Source: Todiramphus chloris collaris
Lineage: Eukaryota; Chordata; Aves; Coraciiformes; Alcedinidae
Length of the DNA: 64,000 nucleotides
Assembly: GCA_025345505.1 (NCBI GenBank)
Contig: JANVCC010000185.1
Coordinates: 3,712,500 to 3,776,499 of the forward strand
Direction of reading: 5' to 3'
The notes under the pieces are model-generated. The model was given only the letters and a program-made list of their open reading frames with translations. It was not told the DNA's origin and made no database searches. Below are positions 39,001 to 50,300 of the stretch, in pieces. Both the position numbers and the translations under genes were made by a program. How positions within the stretch are numbered: the first letter of the stretch is position 1; each line of letters starts with the position of its first letter.

Positions 39001-39496
39001 CTGAACACTGCGTTGGCATCAATAGCCCTGGGGATGAGGAAAAGAGCTGCTCTCTGCAGCCATCACTCCCATCTCCTTTAAAACACAGTAATATGAACAG
39101 GAGATAATCTACGGGCTTTGTTAGAAAAAGGGGAGGCTGCAAAACTCCAGCTTTCTATGGCTTTTGATAATTCTATGAGCATCCCTGTCAACACAGTGCT
39201 CCAAGGCTGTCAAATGGCCCTTTCTAGACACACAGTCCCCCTGGGACACTCACCATTTGTTTCTTCCAGAGGCATAGCTCCAGTGTTTCCCCCTCCCCAT
39301 TCTTTCCCAGCTCCAGCTGCCACAGTGACTGCAACAGATTTTAGGGGCCTTAGAGGGAACTATTTCCAGCATGGACTTTGGAGGAGTCACCAGTTCACAA
39401 ACACATCTGTGCTAATGGTACAAAACCCCCCAGGACAACTATCACTGCCACAGACCTTGAAGTAAATGAGAGTTTCTTGCCACTGTCTCTTTCCAG

Positions 39497-39553
39497 CTCA
39501 GTGTATTTACTTGAATGAACTGGAATTACTATGGAAAATCCTGGTATTCAGAG
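39497..39553 (+). other. Candidate exon (57 bp), unknown product
   Basis: CCACTGTCTCTTTCCAG is a strong acceptor with a good pyrimidine tract; 57 bases later GAG/GTGAGA is a good donor. Two frames have stops and the third is open, reading QCIYLNELELLWKILVFR after two leading bases. No family is recognised. At 57 bases an open frame is not significant by itself, so the splice signals carry the case. A second donor-like AGG/GTAAGG lies about 30 bases downstream. Confidence 0.18.
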
Positions 39554-42500
39554 GTGAGAGAATACTGCTGCTATACTTCAGGGTAAGGTGGAAAGGGGAA
39601 CATGCCATCACAAACATCCTCCCCCAAAAAAATCCTGCTTAAATCCTACATGCAAATTTGGGAACTCAAGTTACCTTGGTTGTTGTGAACAGGCAGCATG
39701 TGAGAATGTGCAGGTGGCTCTGAGCAATAGAAGGATTATTTTTTTTTTACACCCAGGGAAGAGTTAAACATGAACATTTTCAGGCTATTTAGTAAGGTTA
39801 ACTGAAAAGAAATCACTTGCAAGAGAAAGAACAGCTCAGTATATCAGCCTCCTCCTAAGAGCTGAATTGCTTCTGGCTTTCCTATGTTCCTCACTTATCC
39901 TGCCCAGAGGTTTGACAACAGTGCAGCTACAGCTGACAATACACAGCACAAAGAGCCAGGGCCAAGGCTCAGTCCCACTCTGTGGGACACAGGCTGTAAT
40001 CTGTTGGATTCCAAAATTAGCCAAGCTATTTGCATTTCTCATACATATCGTGGCTTTCTTTTGATGCAAGAAGAGGAAAAAGGGATTTCTTCTTGCCAGA
40101 CACATCTTGCAGCTAGAAGACATCATAATGAGTCTACCAGCCCTTCAACGCATGAGAAGATATAGTATGGAAAAAGCTGCAGTCCTCAAGGCTGTTGGAC
40201 AAGCCTTCCTTTTTCCCCTTGTTAGACCTGAGATGGACAGGGAGCAGCTGGGATGTTGTTTTTAAACAAGAGCAACCAGCTTAATGAAATGTGAAATTTA
40301 TGAGCAGGTCAGCCTTAGAAATAATTAAGTTCAGGGACCCTCTGGGATCCAGAGGGTTTCTCAGTAATGGAAAATCATCCGTCTTCCTCTAGGATCTATA
40401 GGCTGCAACAAAGAAACCCATAACCCCTTTGGGTAGCCCCGGGACTGATGTACCAACAACTGGCATCACGATACAGCAGCAAAAATCCCACTTGTGACCT
40501 GGAATAGCAAACTCCCAACGCTTCTGCTACACCACACAGCTGGCTTTTCTATTCTGTGCTTTTGTTTTCTTAACTGCCTCCAGCGACATGAGCCTGGAGT
40601 TTTGTGAATCAAAGCTGCAGCAGGAGCTCCGAGTCCAATTTCAACTCAAAGAATGTAAATCCACCAGCAAAACTGCACGTGTGTGGAGGCAGCAGCGAGT
40701 GGGGAGGGAAGAAGCCAGGGATAGGAAAGACCACGGTCGGCATCCAGGATGAGGAGAATGCAGGAACAGAATAAAACCACACATTTCTGTTGTACTCCTT
40801 TCAGTTTAGTGGCTGGTTGGGTTTGCTTATTTCTCACATGGTCAAACTGCAACGTTCTGTAGCAGGAACAGACCTATAATAGGAAAAATTGCCATGCTTG
40901 GGCTGTGCCACAGCTTTGAGGCCACGGCAGCAAGCGTGGGATGCACAGGGGGTTGTGCTCCCTTGCCCCTGCCAGCAAACAGCCCTCCCTTATGGCACTG
41001 CTCCAGACACCAGTTTGCAGGAGAAATAAATATAAGCCCCCAGGTCAGGGCAGGAAAGATCACGGCTTGATGCTACACTGAGCATGTGTATGTACCAAAT
41101 GCCAGAACCTCCCTTAGTACTCCTCCAAAGCGAAATAACAGCAAAGCAAGACAATAACCAACAAACACAGCAGCTTCCAAAAGGGACAGATTTAGCCAGA
41201 CCCAGAGAATAGGATGTGTGTGGTGTGCTGTCCTCATCACTGATCCACCAAAACCCGACACCCCATGCAAAACCCATCCCTAACACATCTGCTGTCGCAC
41301 TGTATCCAGGCACCTCAGCACAGAACTGGCTCCACCACCGCCTGGGATGTTTCCAGCTCCATCCACAGCTCAAGTGCACCTCTCAGGGTCCTGCTGCTGC
41401 TCCTAAACCAGCTTCTCTGGCAATGGCTGTGGCAGCTGCTGTTCTGCACACCCAGATGTTCAGGACTGTAAACAGCAGAGTATTTTGCAGGAGGAACCAT
41501 GCAGAATCCCACGTTCCCCATCTCCAAGGGACCAAGCAATCAAGCAACTTCCAAAACTGTCAATTGAAATGGGGATTCAAACCAAGAAGAGTGGCCCAGG
41601 AGCTGCTCCCAGAAAGGCTGGCCAGAAATCAACCCAAGCAGAGGGAGGGGACTGCTGTGGCTGTGCTGGGTCTCAGGCCCAGGGCTGCATCTTCCTGCTG
41701 CATCCAACTGGATCAAGACCCTCACCATCAGACTAATACAACCAGTGGCCCTGAGGCAAGCAGAATTTGGGCAGCTTTGCCACAGCCTGACCCTTCTGCA
41801 AAAGCTTCCAGGGTTCCAGATGCAGGGCTCTCTGCTCCTTCAGATGCATCAGCAGCCCAAGAGCAGCTCTGCCACTCATCATGACAACAGAACAGAGATT
41901 TTTTTCCCCTGCCCCTCAAAAAAGATCCCAACAAATCTCTAAGAAATAAATCACATGGTACCTCTGTGAAAACTTAATACCTGGCATTAGTGAAGAGCTG
42001 CCAAGACACTTATTTTTGAGACAGAAAACAGTCTTCTCAGAAATCCCAGTGTAATAAATTAATCCCAGGAGGTAACAGACTGAGCTTTTGCTACTGTAAA
42101 TAGACTTTTTCATTATTCTGGAGCATTCTGAGGCCAAAAGACTGTCCCAGCATATTGGAAAGTGTAAGTAACTGTCTCACTTCTCTACAGAAGAGGAACA
42201 TTAAACAAGCAGAGCAAGACAGATTGATTAGTTCTTCCATTTAGCTGGCAGGGTCTAAAGAGTGACTGTTCTTGCTGCTTTCACTTGTCTCTTGGTGGGG
42301 AGGGAGGGAACACACCCCAGAGCCCCCCTCACACATGGTGGAAAGAGCTGACACTGGGAGAACAGAGATCCAGGCTCCTGTTCTCAGCAGCTTCTGGGAT
42401 GTCAACCATGGGGCTGGTAACCACCAACACGAGCTGAAGAGCTGCCCCAGTGGGTTTTCTTTCGCTCCCAGCTGCAGACACTGTTGTCTCTCTTGGCAAG

Positions 42501-43239
42501 ACACTACAAGGTGACACTTACCCAAGTTGTGATGGGAACTACACATGGCTTTTCAAAACCCAAATTATACTCTTTTTTTGTAATTAGAAAGTACACATGC
42601 CTCCTGCCTTACAGGATGGTGATGGCTCATGGTTTGTCCCAGGGAGGAAATGCCTGGGGGGAGATCTTCAAGCCCTCTCTGCTCCACTGAATTCAGCAGC
42701 GCAGGGAACAACATCCAGCACCATCAGCATCCCCGCGTCTTGGCTCCGAAATGAATGCATCAGTCTGGTCTCCTGCGCAGCAAACGTGCATTTTGGAGGC
42801 AGATTGCTGCAGTGAGATGGAAGTTTAGTTTCTCTAACTCATCTTTTGTGTCTCACCTCCTACCTCGTCCTTAAATTATGTGATGGAGATGCCCAACAGC
42901 TTACAGAAAGCTCATATAGTTCTGGGAAAGATTAAAGAATTATTTCAGCATGAAATCAGAGTAAGAAGCTATGCAAGAGTGGTAATGGTTAATGAAGATT
43001 CACTGTGAAGCTGCTTGATAGGAAAGTATGAGCTCAAGAGCCACGAGGCTATAAGTAATCTATAAAGCCAGGTGGGAAGGGAATATCACAGGGGAGCGGA
43101 TCAGCCTGGCTGGGTCAGGGGACCTGTGCCTGACATGAGCTGCATGGTGTGGCTTCAGATGGACTTCATGAGTCAAGATCTGATCCTAAAGTCCTTAGTT
43201 AAAAAAACTATTAGTCCAGTGAAAAAAGCAAAACAATCT

Positions 43240-43290
43240 GCAGTTCTCATTTTACAGGGGATTGGAAGCAGAGAAAGGTAGAAGCTCAAA
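43240..43290 (+). repeat. Possible MIR-like SINE relic
   Basis: 'tctcattttacaggggattg' followed by 'gaagcagagaaaggtagaag' resembles the MIR core (ccccattttacagatgagga, then aactgaggcacagagaggtt). Short, diverged and identified by eye only. Confidence 0.25.
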
Positions 43291-44929
43291 GGACAAAACT
43301 GTATCCCGAATAGGATTTTGGAACAAAAGCAGCCCTTTTAGCTTCCCTCCCTGCTCCTAGGTCAGCAAAACACTATCCTCTGCCCAGCCTGGGGGAATCT
43401 GCTGTCCTGCACCAGTAACAACTCCCATGGCAGGTGTCATCCCCACTTCCTTAACATTTTTCCATGTCCTGCCTGCACACAACAGGCCACCTGGTCTGGG
43501 CACAAAGCTTGGCTCTGCACACACACAAAAAACTAATTGCCAGGCCTACATCTTCAACAAGTTGGCTGGAGGGGGCCAGAACCTGGCAGAATTTTTCCAA
43601 GGCAATGGGTCCATCAGAGCCCCAGGGGGGTTGGACTTCTGAGAGCTCTGGGAAATGCTGCTGCAAGCACAGCAGCCACACACCCACAGGGCCTCCCGAC
43701 ACAGCAGCTGTACCTGAGACAAGAGCTCAATTTCCACCCATTTAGCAGCCCTGGAGAAAGCACTTTTAAACTGAATATTTTCCACCAGCTTCACATTTCC
43801 CCCCATAATTTCTCAATTAATTTCCCCAGGCTTTTAGCACAATTTTCAAGGGCCTGCTTGGCAAACGATGTCAGACAGCCCGCAAGTCATGTCACCCTAT
43901 TTCCTTTCACTAGTATTTTTATTGACCTCATTTGCACAGAGCAGTGCTGATCCCACCATCCCCAGCTCCCTGTGCTGGCTCAGGGGTTGGGAAGACTTCC
44001 CAGAGGTCAGACCTCCCCTATCCCAACTTTTTCCCCACCTCAGCCAGCTTTAACTTGCAGTCTGCAAAGGGATTCTGGGATCTGGGCAAAGAGAAGAAAA
44101 TTCTCATGTGTCAGGCACTATTAAAAGGTAATGGATTGGAGCAAACATGTCAGCATTGGTCACCCACCATGTGAACACTGCATTAGTGCACCCCAAAGGG
44201 CAGCCACAAGAGCTTCTCACCTGCACAGAAATGGAAGCACATGAAGACACCCAAAGAACATTTGGGGAGAAACCTGCAACTGCCAGCTTTGCAGCCTGCA
44301 AAACTCAGCTCCTCCTCAAGGAGAAGGTGGCAATCACTGCTAATCACTGCAACTAGCTCACCATTGATTGGGAACACCAGAAGAAAGCAAACCAATCCTC
44401 TAAGTCATCTCAGCATCAGTAGAGCTACAGAACCCACCCCCAGCGTTGTGGGCACTCCAGCTCTCCTCCTCATTAATTCAGAGCTGCACATCTGAATTGT
44501 TCCTAAAGATATTTGCTTTTGGTGACATTGCAAGGGGATATTGGTTCACATTTTCCTGAGACTCCAGGAGTTTTTCAACTTCAATCACTGCATCATGGTA
44601 GAGCTAAGCTCTACTCTGCAAATAGTTAGAGACAGTAATTTTGGATTATCTTCAGTTAATAAGGAAGAAGGCACGGTGCCTCCAGTCCCTGGAATGCTAG
44701 TCTGTGGTTATGTCACAAATTATTATTTAATGGATTGAGCAGAAATCCATCTCCTCCCCTCCCTGAGGATCACCCACTGCTCCTCAAGGGCCCAGGTGGA
44801 TCTAAGCAACCTGCAGCAGCTTTCAGGTTGAGGCTACAGATAACTTCTCCCTGTTTTGTGTCCTCATTCACACACAAGCTTACAGACACAGTGTGTGTGT
44901 GCTGATTAGAAATCTGCCTGCCACCAGCA

Positions 44930-44980
44930 GTCAATGGGAGTTTTCCCATTGACAAAGGTATAATCATTTTCCCATTGGCT
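44930..44980. repeat. Perfect 10-bp inverted repeat plus third half-copy
   Basis: GTCAATGGGA (44930-44939) and TCCCATTGAC (44944-44953) are exact reverse complements around GTTT. A further TTTTCCCATT at 44967-44976 repeats the right arm at a spacing of 26 bases. The phrase 'caatgggagttttcccattg' resembles a recurrent old repeat in reptile and bird genomes, so an ancient interspersed element is a likely source, but I cannot name it. Confidence 0.8.
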
Positions 44981-46529
44981 TCAGAGAGAAGCATGCAGAG
45001 CTCCGTGGTTTCCCTTCCCAGGGATCCCAGCCAGCTGTCATTTGGTTTCAATTTGAGTGGATTCACACCCCTTGACTTTCATGTGGCTTTGAAATTCAGG
45101 TTCAACTGAAGCAAACTAAGCTGTGAGAACCATCATAAACCAATATATTTTGCCTTCTTTCCTATCAGTACTAAGCAGAGCAAAAAACCCAGCCCCTGGA
45201 AAGATCATTACTAGATCTGCAAAGTTGTTACTCGTTCACAGGAATCTTTCTTGCCCTCCAATTTCCCACTTCAGCAGAAGATAAATTTTTCCAGCTAATA
45301 TCAGCCTGTGCTGTCTGAGCAAAATCAGAAGAAAGACAATTCTCCAATAGCCACTCTGACCTGGGGAGCATCCTCAGCCCTTTGGGTTACAAGATCATGA
45401 GAGAAGGGAGTGCCTTTTACCTATATATTTTACATCCTGTGCTAAATAACGTACCAGTCTATTGCTGGGAAGCAACTGGAACATACATTACTCCCAGCTA
45501 ATGTCTCTCTCACACTAGGACTACACAAACAGTGCTCCCCCCAGCCTTAACATCCCTCTCTCTGTAGATATGTACAGGGCTATGCCTGTAGTTTCTAGAT
45601 CACCCAGCAACAGGCTTGTTCTGATTCAAGCTATAATAATCAGCCAGCTGTTTGTACAGGGCAACTCAGGAACCTGCTCCTGTTGTCACCCACAGTATTC
45701 AACCTGGCCCACATCAAAAGCATGCAGGCTTTTTTTAGATCAAATGCATAAGGAATATATAAAAGCTCTATAAGAACGAGAGATTTTTGCCTCTGGTCCC
45801 AGGCAAAGCTGCCCAGGTACCTGCAGCATCCTCTGTGCCAGGAGCTGATCCCCAGGATCCCCCAGAGAGGGGACCACTTTGCACAGGGGTTCCCAGGGAG
45901 CATTTCTCCCCTTCAGCACCCACTGAGGTGCAGCATCCCAAAAGTACTGGTGTCTTTCAGCCACCTCACAGGAGCAGGACCCAGAGAAAGAGCTTACCTG
46001 ATGTGCCTGTGGTCCAGCTCAGCCCTACCTGCTCCAGCACCACCCCAGGAAGTAGAAGAGAGTGGGTCACCTATGGGCTCCTAATAAAGCCCACTCCTGC
46101 TTTGCTCCATCACCCAGGACTGGGCTCACCTGGCAGCTCAGCTGTTAATAATGGGAAACTTCAACCTCCTGCTGGTTATTTCCTAAGCCTGGCTAGTCCA
46201 AGGTGTTGCCTGTAAATCTTTCCCTCCTGTCCTATAACCCTTCTCTCCTGGCAGAGGTAAAAGCCCTCTCAACTGTCCTGCTAGAGCACAGCAGCCCTGT
46301 GCAGAGTCCTGAACTCTGCCAGCAGGACAGGGTAACGTGCTGTGGGATTTGCCCTGGAGCGGGCAAGCAGATGCTCTGCTTCAGATCTCATGATGGGAAA
46401 TGAAAAGGAACTGCTCCCACCAAGACACTGCTGTGCTGTGAGGGAGAGCAAAGGTGCCAGCCACTGCTTTCCCAGGCTAATTCCCACATCAGGGTTACAC
46501 CTTCTGCAGACACGAGTTCCCACTGCGCT

Positions 46530-46870
46530 GTAAATGAACGCAGAATTGGGTTTTACTTCCAGACACCCGGTGACAACTTCTCCTCTCTACCATCACATGT
46601 ATAATTCATCAGACGGTGACATTTCAGGGCAGATCAACTCCGTAGCCGCGGCGCAGCTTTACAGGTTCAAGAAGTGTCTGTTCCTTCACATTACTCTTCC
46701 CTTCCCAGCTGCCAGGCTTCAGCGTTCAGCCATCCCCCTGTCCATCACTAAACACCGCGACCCAAAGACGTCACAGTGCCAAAACCAAAAAATCATCCCT
46801 TTGTGTAGGCAGATTGTTGTTCTCGTAAAGCCAGGGAAGGCTGGGGGGAAAGCACCACCGTAAATCAACG
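46530..46870. promoter_or_regulatory. Weakly CpG-enriched patch
   Basis: CpG occurs more often than nearby (ACACCCGG, AGACGG, CTCCGTAGCCGCGGCGCAG with a SacII site at about 46645, ACCGCGACC, GACGTCAC, GCGGGGCGATT beyond 46880). The candidate minus-strand exon 47314-47392 is a few hundred bases to the right, so a promoter for leftward transcription would lie on the wrong side of it. I see no TATA box. Weak evidence. Confidence 0.15.
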
Positions 46871-47313
46871 TTCAGCTGGAGATGTGCGGGGCGATTACAC
46901 CACCAGGTTAATGGGTAAAAATGATATACACACACTGGAGTGGACCAACAGATTGCAGACTGTGCAGGCTTCTGTCTGTGTTTACAACTGTGTCAGAGCT
47001 CGGGTCACAACAGAAACCAGAGATGTGGTTAGAGCGGGAGGATTTCTGTCCCTGATGGACATTTGGCTGCATGCAGGATGATAACATCTGCGTGGCTTCG
47101 TGGTGTTCGTGGATGACCCCTGTTTATTGTGTCAGTGTTTAACTTGCTGACGCAGTGAATACAAGCATTTATTAACCTACCCAAGCCCACCTTGCACTTG
47201 CCTCGAGTCCCAGCTGGTTTCTCTAGCTTAACGTCGCGAATCAAGACAAGTACGGAAAGCCTGAGCCTTGGCATGGAGTCTGCTCACTCTCCCTTATTTT
47301 GCCTTCTCCTTAC

Positions 47314-47392
47314 CTGACATATAATCCTGCACCTTAAACACACACACCTCAGCACTCGGTTTGTTTGGGGCAGGCGGTGCCCATCTCTCCAC
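47314..47392 (-). other. Candidate exon (79 bp), unknown product
   Basis: On the minus strand GGTCCTGCTTTCCAG is a strong acceptor with G as first exon base, and 79 bases later TCAG/GTAAGG is a strong donor. One frame is open from the first base: VERWAPPAPNKPSAEVC then VFKVQDYMS with one base left over. This is the best-looking pair of splice signals I found. No family is recognised and no neighbouring exon in a matching phase could be identified. Confidence 0.22.
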
Positions 47393-50300
47393 CTGGAAAG
47401 CAGGACCCTCGTGCAGCACCATCTACGTGTGGGAGCGTGGAAAAGAGGCACGGGAACCACCTGCAAAAATCCCACTTCTGGGCTGGTCCCAGTTTATGGG
47501 CCAGGCTCTACGTGTTCAGTCGTTCTCTTCATCCCCAACCCCTTTGTACATGTGAGGTGCCACAATCAGTGCCTGATCAAAGTCATGACTGGTCAGTGGC
47601 CGCATCTGACACCTCTTGCCACTGCAGTCACAGTTCAGCTGCCTGCTGCTCCCTCCAGGCCCGGAAAGGAGAAAAGAGAGAATATATATTGATCTAGCAG
47701 CAAATATAATCGTTTAAGTCAAAACCTGAAGCTATCATTCAGGAACAGTGCTAGAATGTGACCACTGCTGCCTAAAAAAACAAGTGTCGGAAGCAACGGT
47801 TCAGGTCCCCTCCCCTGCAGAAGAAGGGATGAAATCTTGTTTTCCAAAAAGGTTTTTGTGGAGTTGCACCTTGGCCACACCCCCAAGCCGTACCTTGCTT
47901 CTTACCAGCCTTGCCTATCACAGAAGGGATGGGCTAGGTTTACATCTGGAGACATGACATATGCCTTGCGGCAGGGCAGGCGTCTGTCACAAAGCAAACC
48001 TCCCTGACGAGTGGTGAGGAACCCAAGAGCCTTCCTGCCCTGGCTACATCAGGTTTTAAGTGGTCTGCATGAAGAAATCCCAGCTTTAGGAGATGAAGGG
48101 ACTACTCACCAGCACTAAGGTGCCAGGGATCAGCCACTGGCATGGAGCAGAGCTGGGCCACCTGACTGGACAAGCTCTGCCATGGTGTGGGCAGAAGGAA
48201 GGAGGCTTCTTTCCTGTAAAAACATCCATCACACCTTCCAGTTGCTCTGGCAAGCACTAAGCAGAGGATTTTATTTCTGGTACCCAAAGCCTACAGACAG
48301 ATGTGCTTATAAACAACTTGGTGTTTATACTTGTTTCACTCTGCCACGCTTGGAACCGAATCCACTGTATCTCTCCAGCACAATGCTTTATTATTAATTT
48401 ATTAATAAAAAGGGAAAATAACTCCCCGGGGAGGAGTAGAAACTTTAATTTAGCAGCTGAAGGCTTGGCTGCACCAGCTGGAAATTCCTGGAGTTATGAA
48501 CATGAGGTAATTCTGACGTAGGTGAGATGTGAAGGTGGAGCATGTCCTCAGAGAAGGGTTCAGAGCCTCCCTGGCACCTCGGGCTGCACCTCCCGCTTTG
48601 AAAGTGCTCTGTGAGTGTCACACCCCCTGCATTGTCCCTCCAGCCCCCAGCAGATCCCATCGAACAAATCCCATCGGTTTCCCTTCATGAAGGAGACAAG
48701 CAGATGAATCACCTGCAGGTGAAGAACTTCCCTCGCTAAAGCAGCTCAGCATCACCTCCGTGCCCCTGTCCCAAGCCCAGCTGCCGTGGGTGCTGGCTGA
48801 AGGGAGGTGGGTTGGGATCCTCACATACCTGCTGGGAACAAACAGTGGGAAAAAGTGGCACTCTCAGAGCAGAGAATGCAGTAGGGGCAAATGGAGGAAC
48901 ATTTTAATTTTGCTAATGACTTTTATTCCAGTGAGGTATCAACAAGGATCACACTGAATTATGTCCAAAGAACATTGCAGAGTTTATACTTCCTGGACAA
49001 ATATACATCCATGTATATATGTATAGATATTTGCACCGGGCTCTGCAGCCCGAGATAATTAAAGCAAGGCTTAAGAAGGGGTCGGTGGATCCCAAGGGAC
49101 CTATAGTGGCCTCTTTGCCTCAGAGGCCTCCAGCTGCTGATCCATAGATATAACATTCCCAGCCCTGCGTCATCGCTTGGCACCACGCATCATGCAGCTG
49201 ATCTTCCAAACGCGCCCAGGACCTTGTGGTGCACAGCAAGGACACAGCCCTGCTCCACTGCACTAAAATCCACAGCTTCTCCATCTCTCTGCTGAGCTGT
49301 GTTCTCCATTTACCACAAAACCATCCTCTTTTTTTTCTTATTTCTTTATTTTTATTTTTACTTTAATATAATAATCTTTAAGAGCATCGTGTGTTAGACC
49401 AGCTTCAGCATTCGAAGGGGACCTTGTGGTGCTATTGTTCTTAATCAGAGTTTCAGTGAGAACATTTTTCTTTCTCCAACTATTCCCTTGTTAAGCTGCT
49501 GCTTCTCTGCTTCCCAAATAGTGGCGGCTTCTCGTAAACAAAGCACCGTGGAGAAAAATGTGATGTATCCATCTTTCTTGAAGGCTCTTATGTTATAAAA
49601 ATAGATGCCAGGCTGCAAGAGGCCAGTCTGATATCAGAGGAGGAAGCACATGTAGATAATACAGACTTGGAGTGATCTGTGTCCCCCATTCATGAAAAGT
49701 CACCATTTAAATATGATGATGGGAGAGCTTTGCAGACTTCTTTTCTGTTCAGAATTACCTCTCAGCTCTAGGAAACCTCAGTTTACGAGCAAGGTGTTTG
49801 TGTCCCTTGTGAGACCAAAAGATAACCATGCTCCCTGCAAACAGCTTCTCCTCCAAAGCCTGTGCCCAGGTCACAGTGGTACTCAGAAGCTCAGACCTGC
49901 TGCTCGTCTGGTGCTTCCTCAGCAAAGATGAGATTTTTTGTTGTCTACTTTAGCTGGCAAATACCATTCCTGTTCAATTCAGCTGGGGAGCAGCTAAACA
50001 AGAAGTAGCTCAAGTGAGAATAATTGCTGGCTGGGAAAGAGAGGAGGCAGAACTATTTCAGCAGACAGTCCATTTTTAAACCGAGCCCCTCATGGTTATT
50101 GTATGACAATTTTATGAGGATTTTCCATTTTCAGCAGGGTTTCTTGCAAAACTCTGGTAAAACTTCCCCCCCAAGCACACCTTGCCTTCAAAGCAAGGCT
50201 GCACCAAGGGCTGGCAGCCGGGCTGCCCGTGGGCTCTGAGCAGCAGCACTCCTGCCATGAGCTCCATGGGCATGAGCGAGCAGAGGGCAGGTGCTGCCAA

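Larger units (their letters stand above)
25005..39496. other. Unique noncoding sequence, no gene recognised
   Basis: No recognisable protein or RNA gene. The 167-codon minus-strand stretch at 26180-26683 and the 115-codon plus-strand stretch at 37008-37355 have protein-like patches but no domain and no convincing splice context. GTGAGG and GTAAGT donor-like words occur singly (30056, 34439) without matching acceptors. Short items inside are listed separately. Confidence 0.6.

Noticed and set aside
41216..41884. 222-codon open frame, the longest without N
   Set aside because: No domain or signal, Ala/Ser/Gln/Pro-rich random-like composition, overlapping open stretches in other frames, and no start or splice context.
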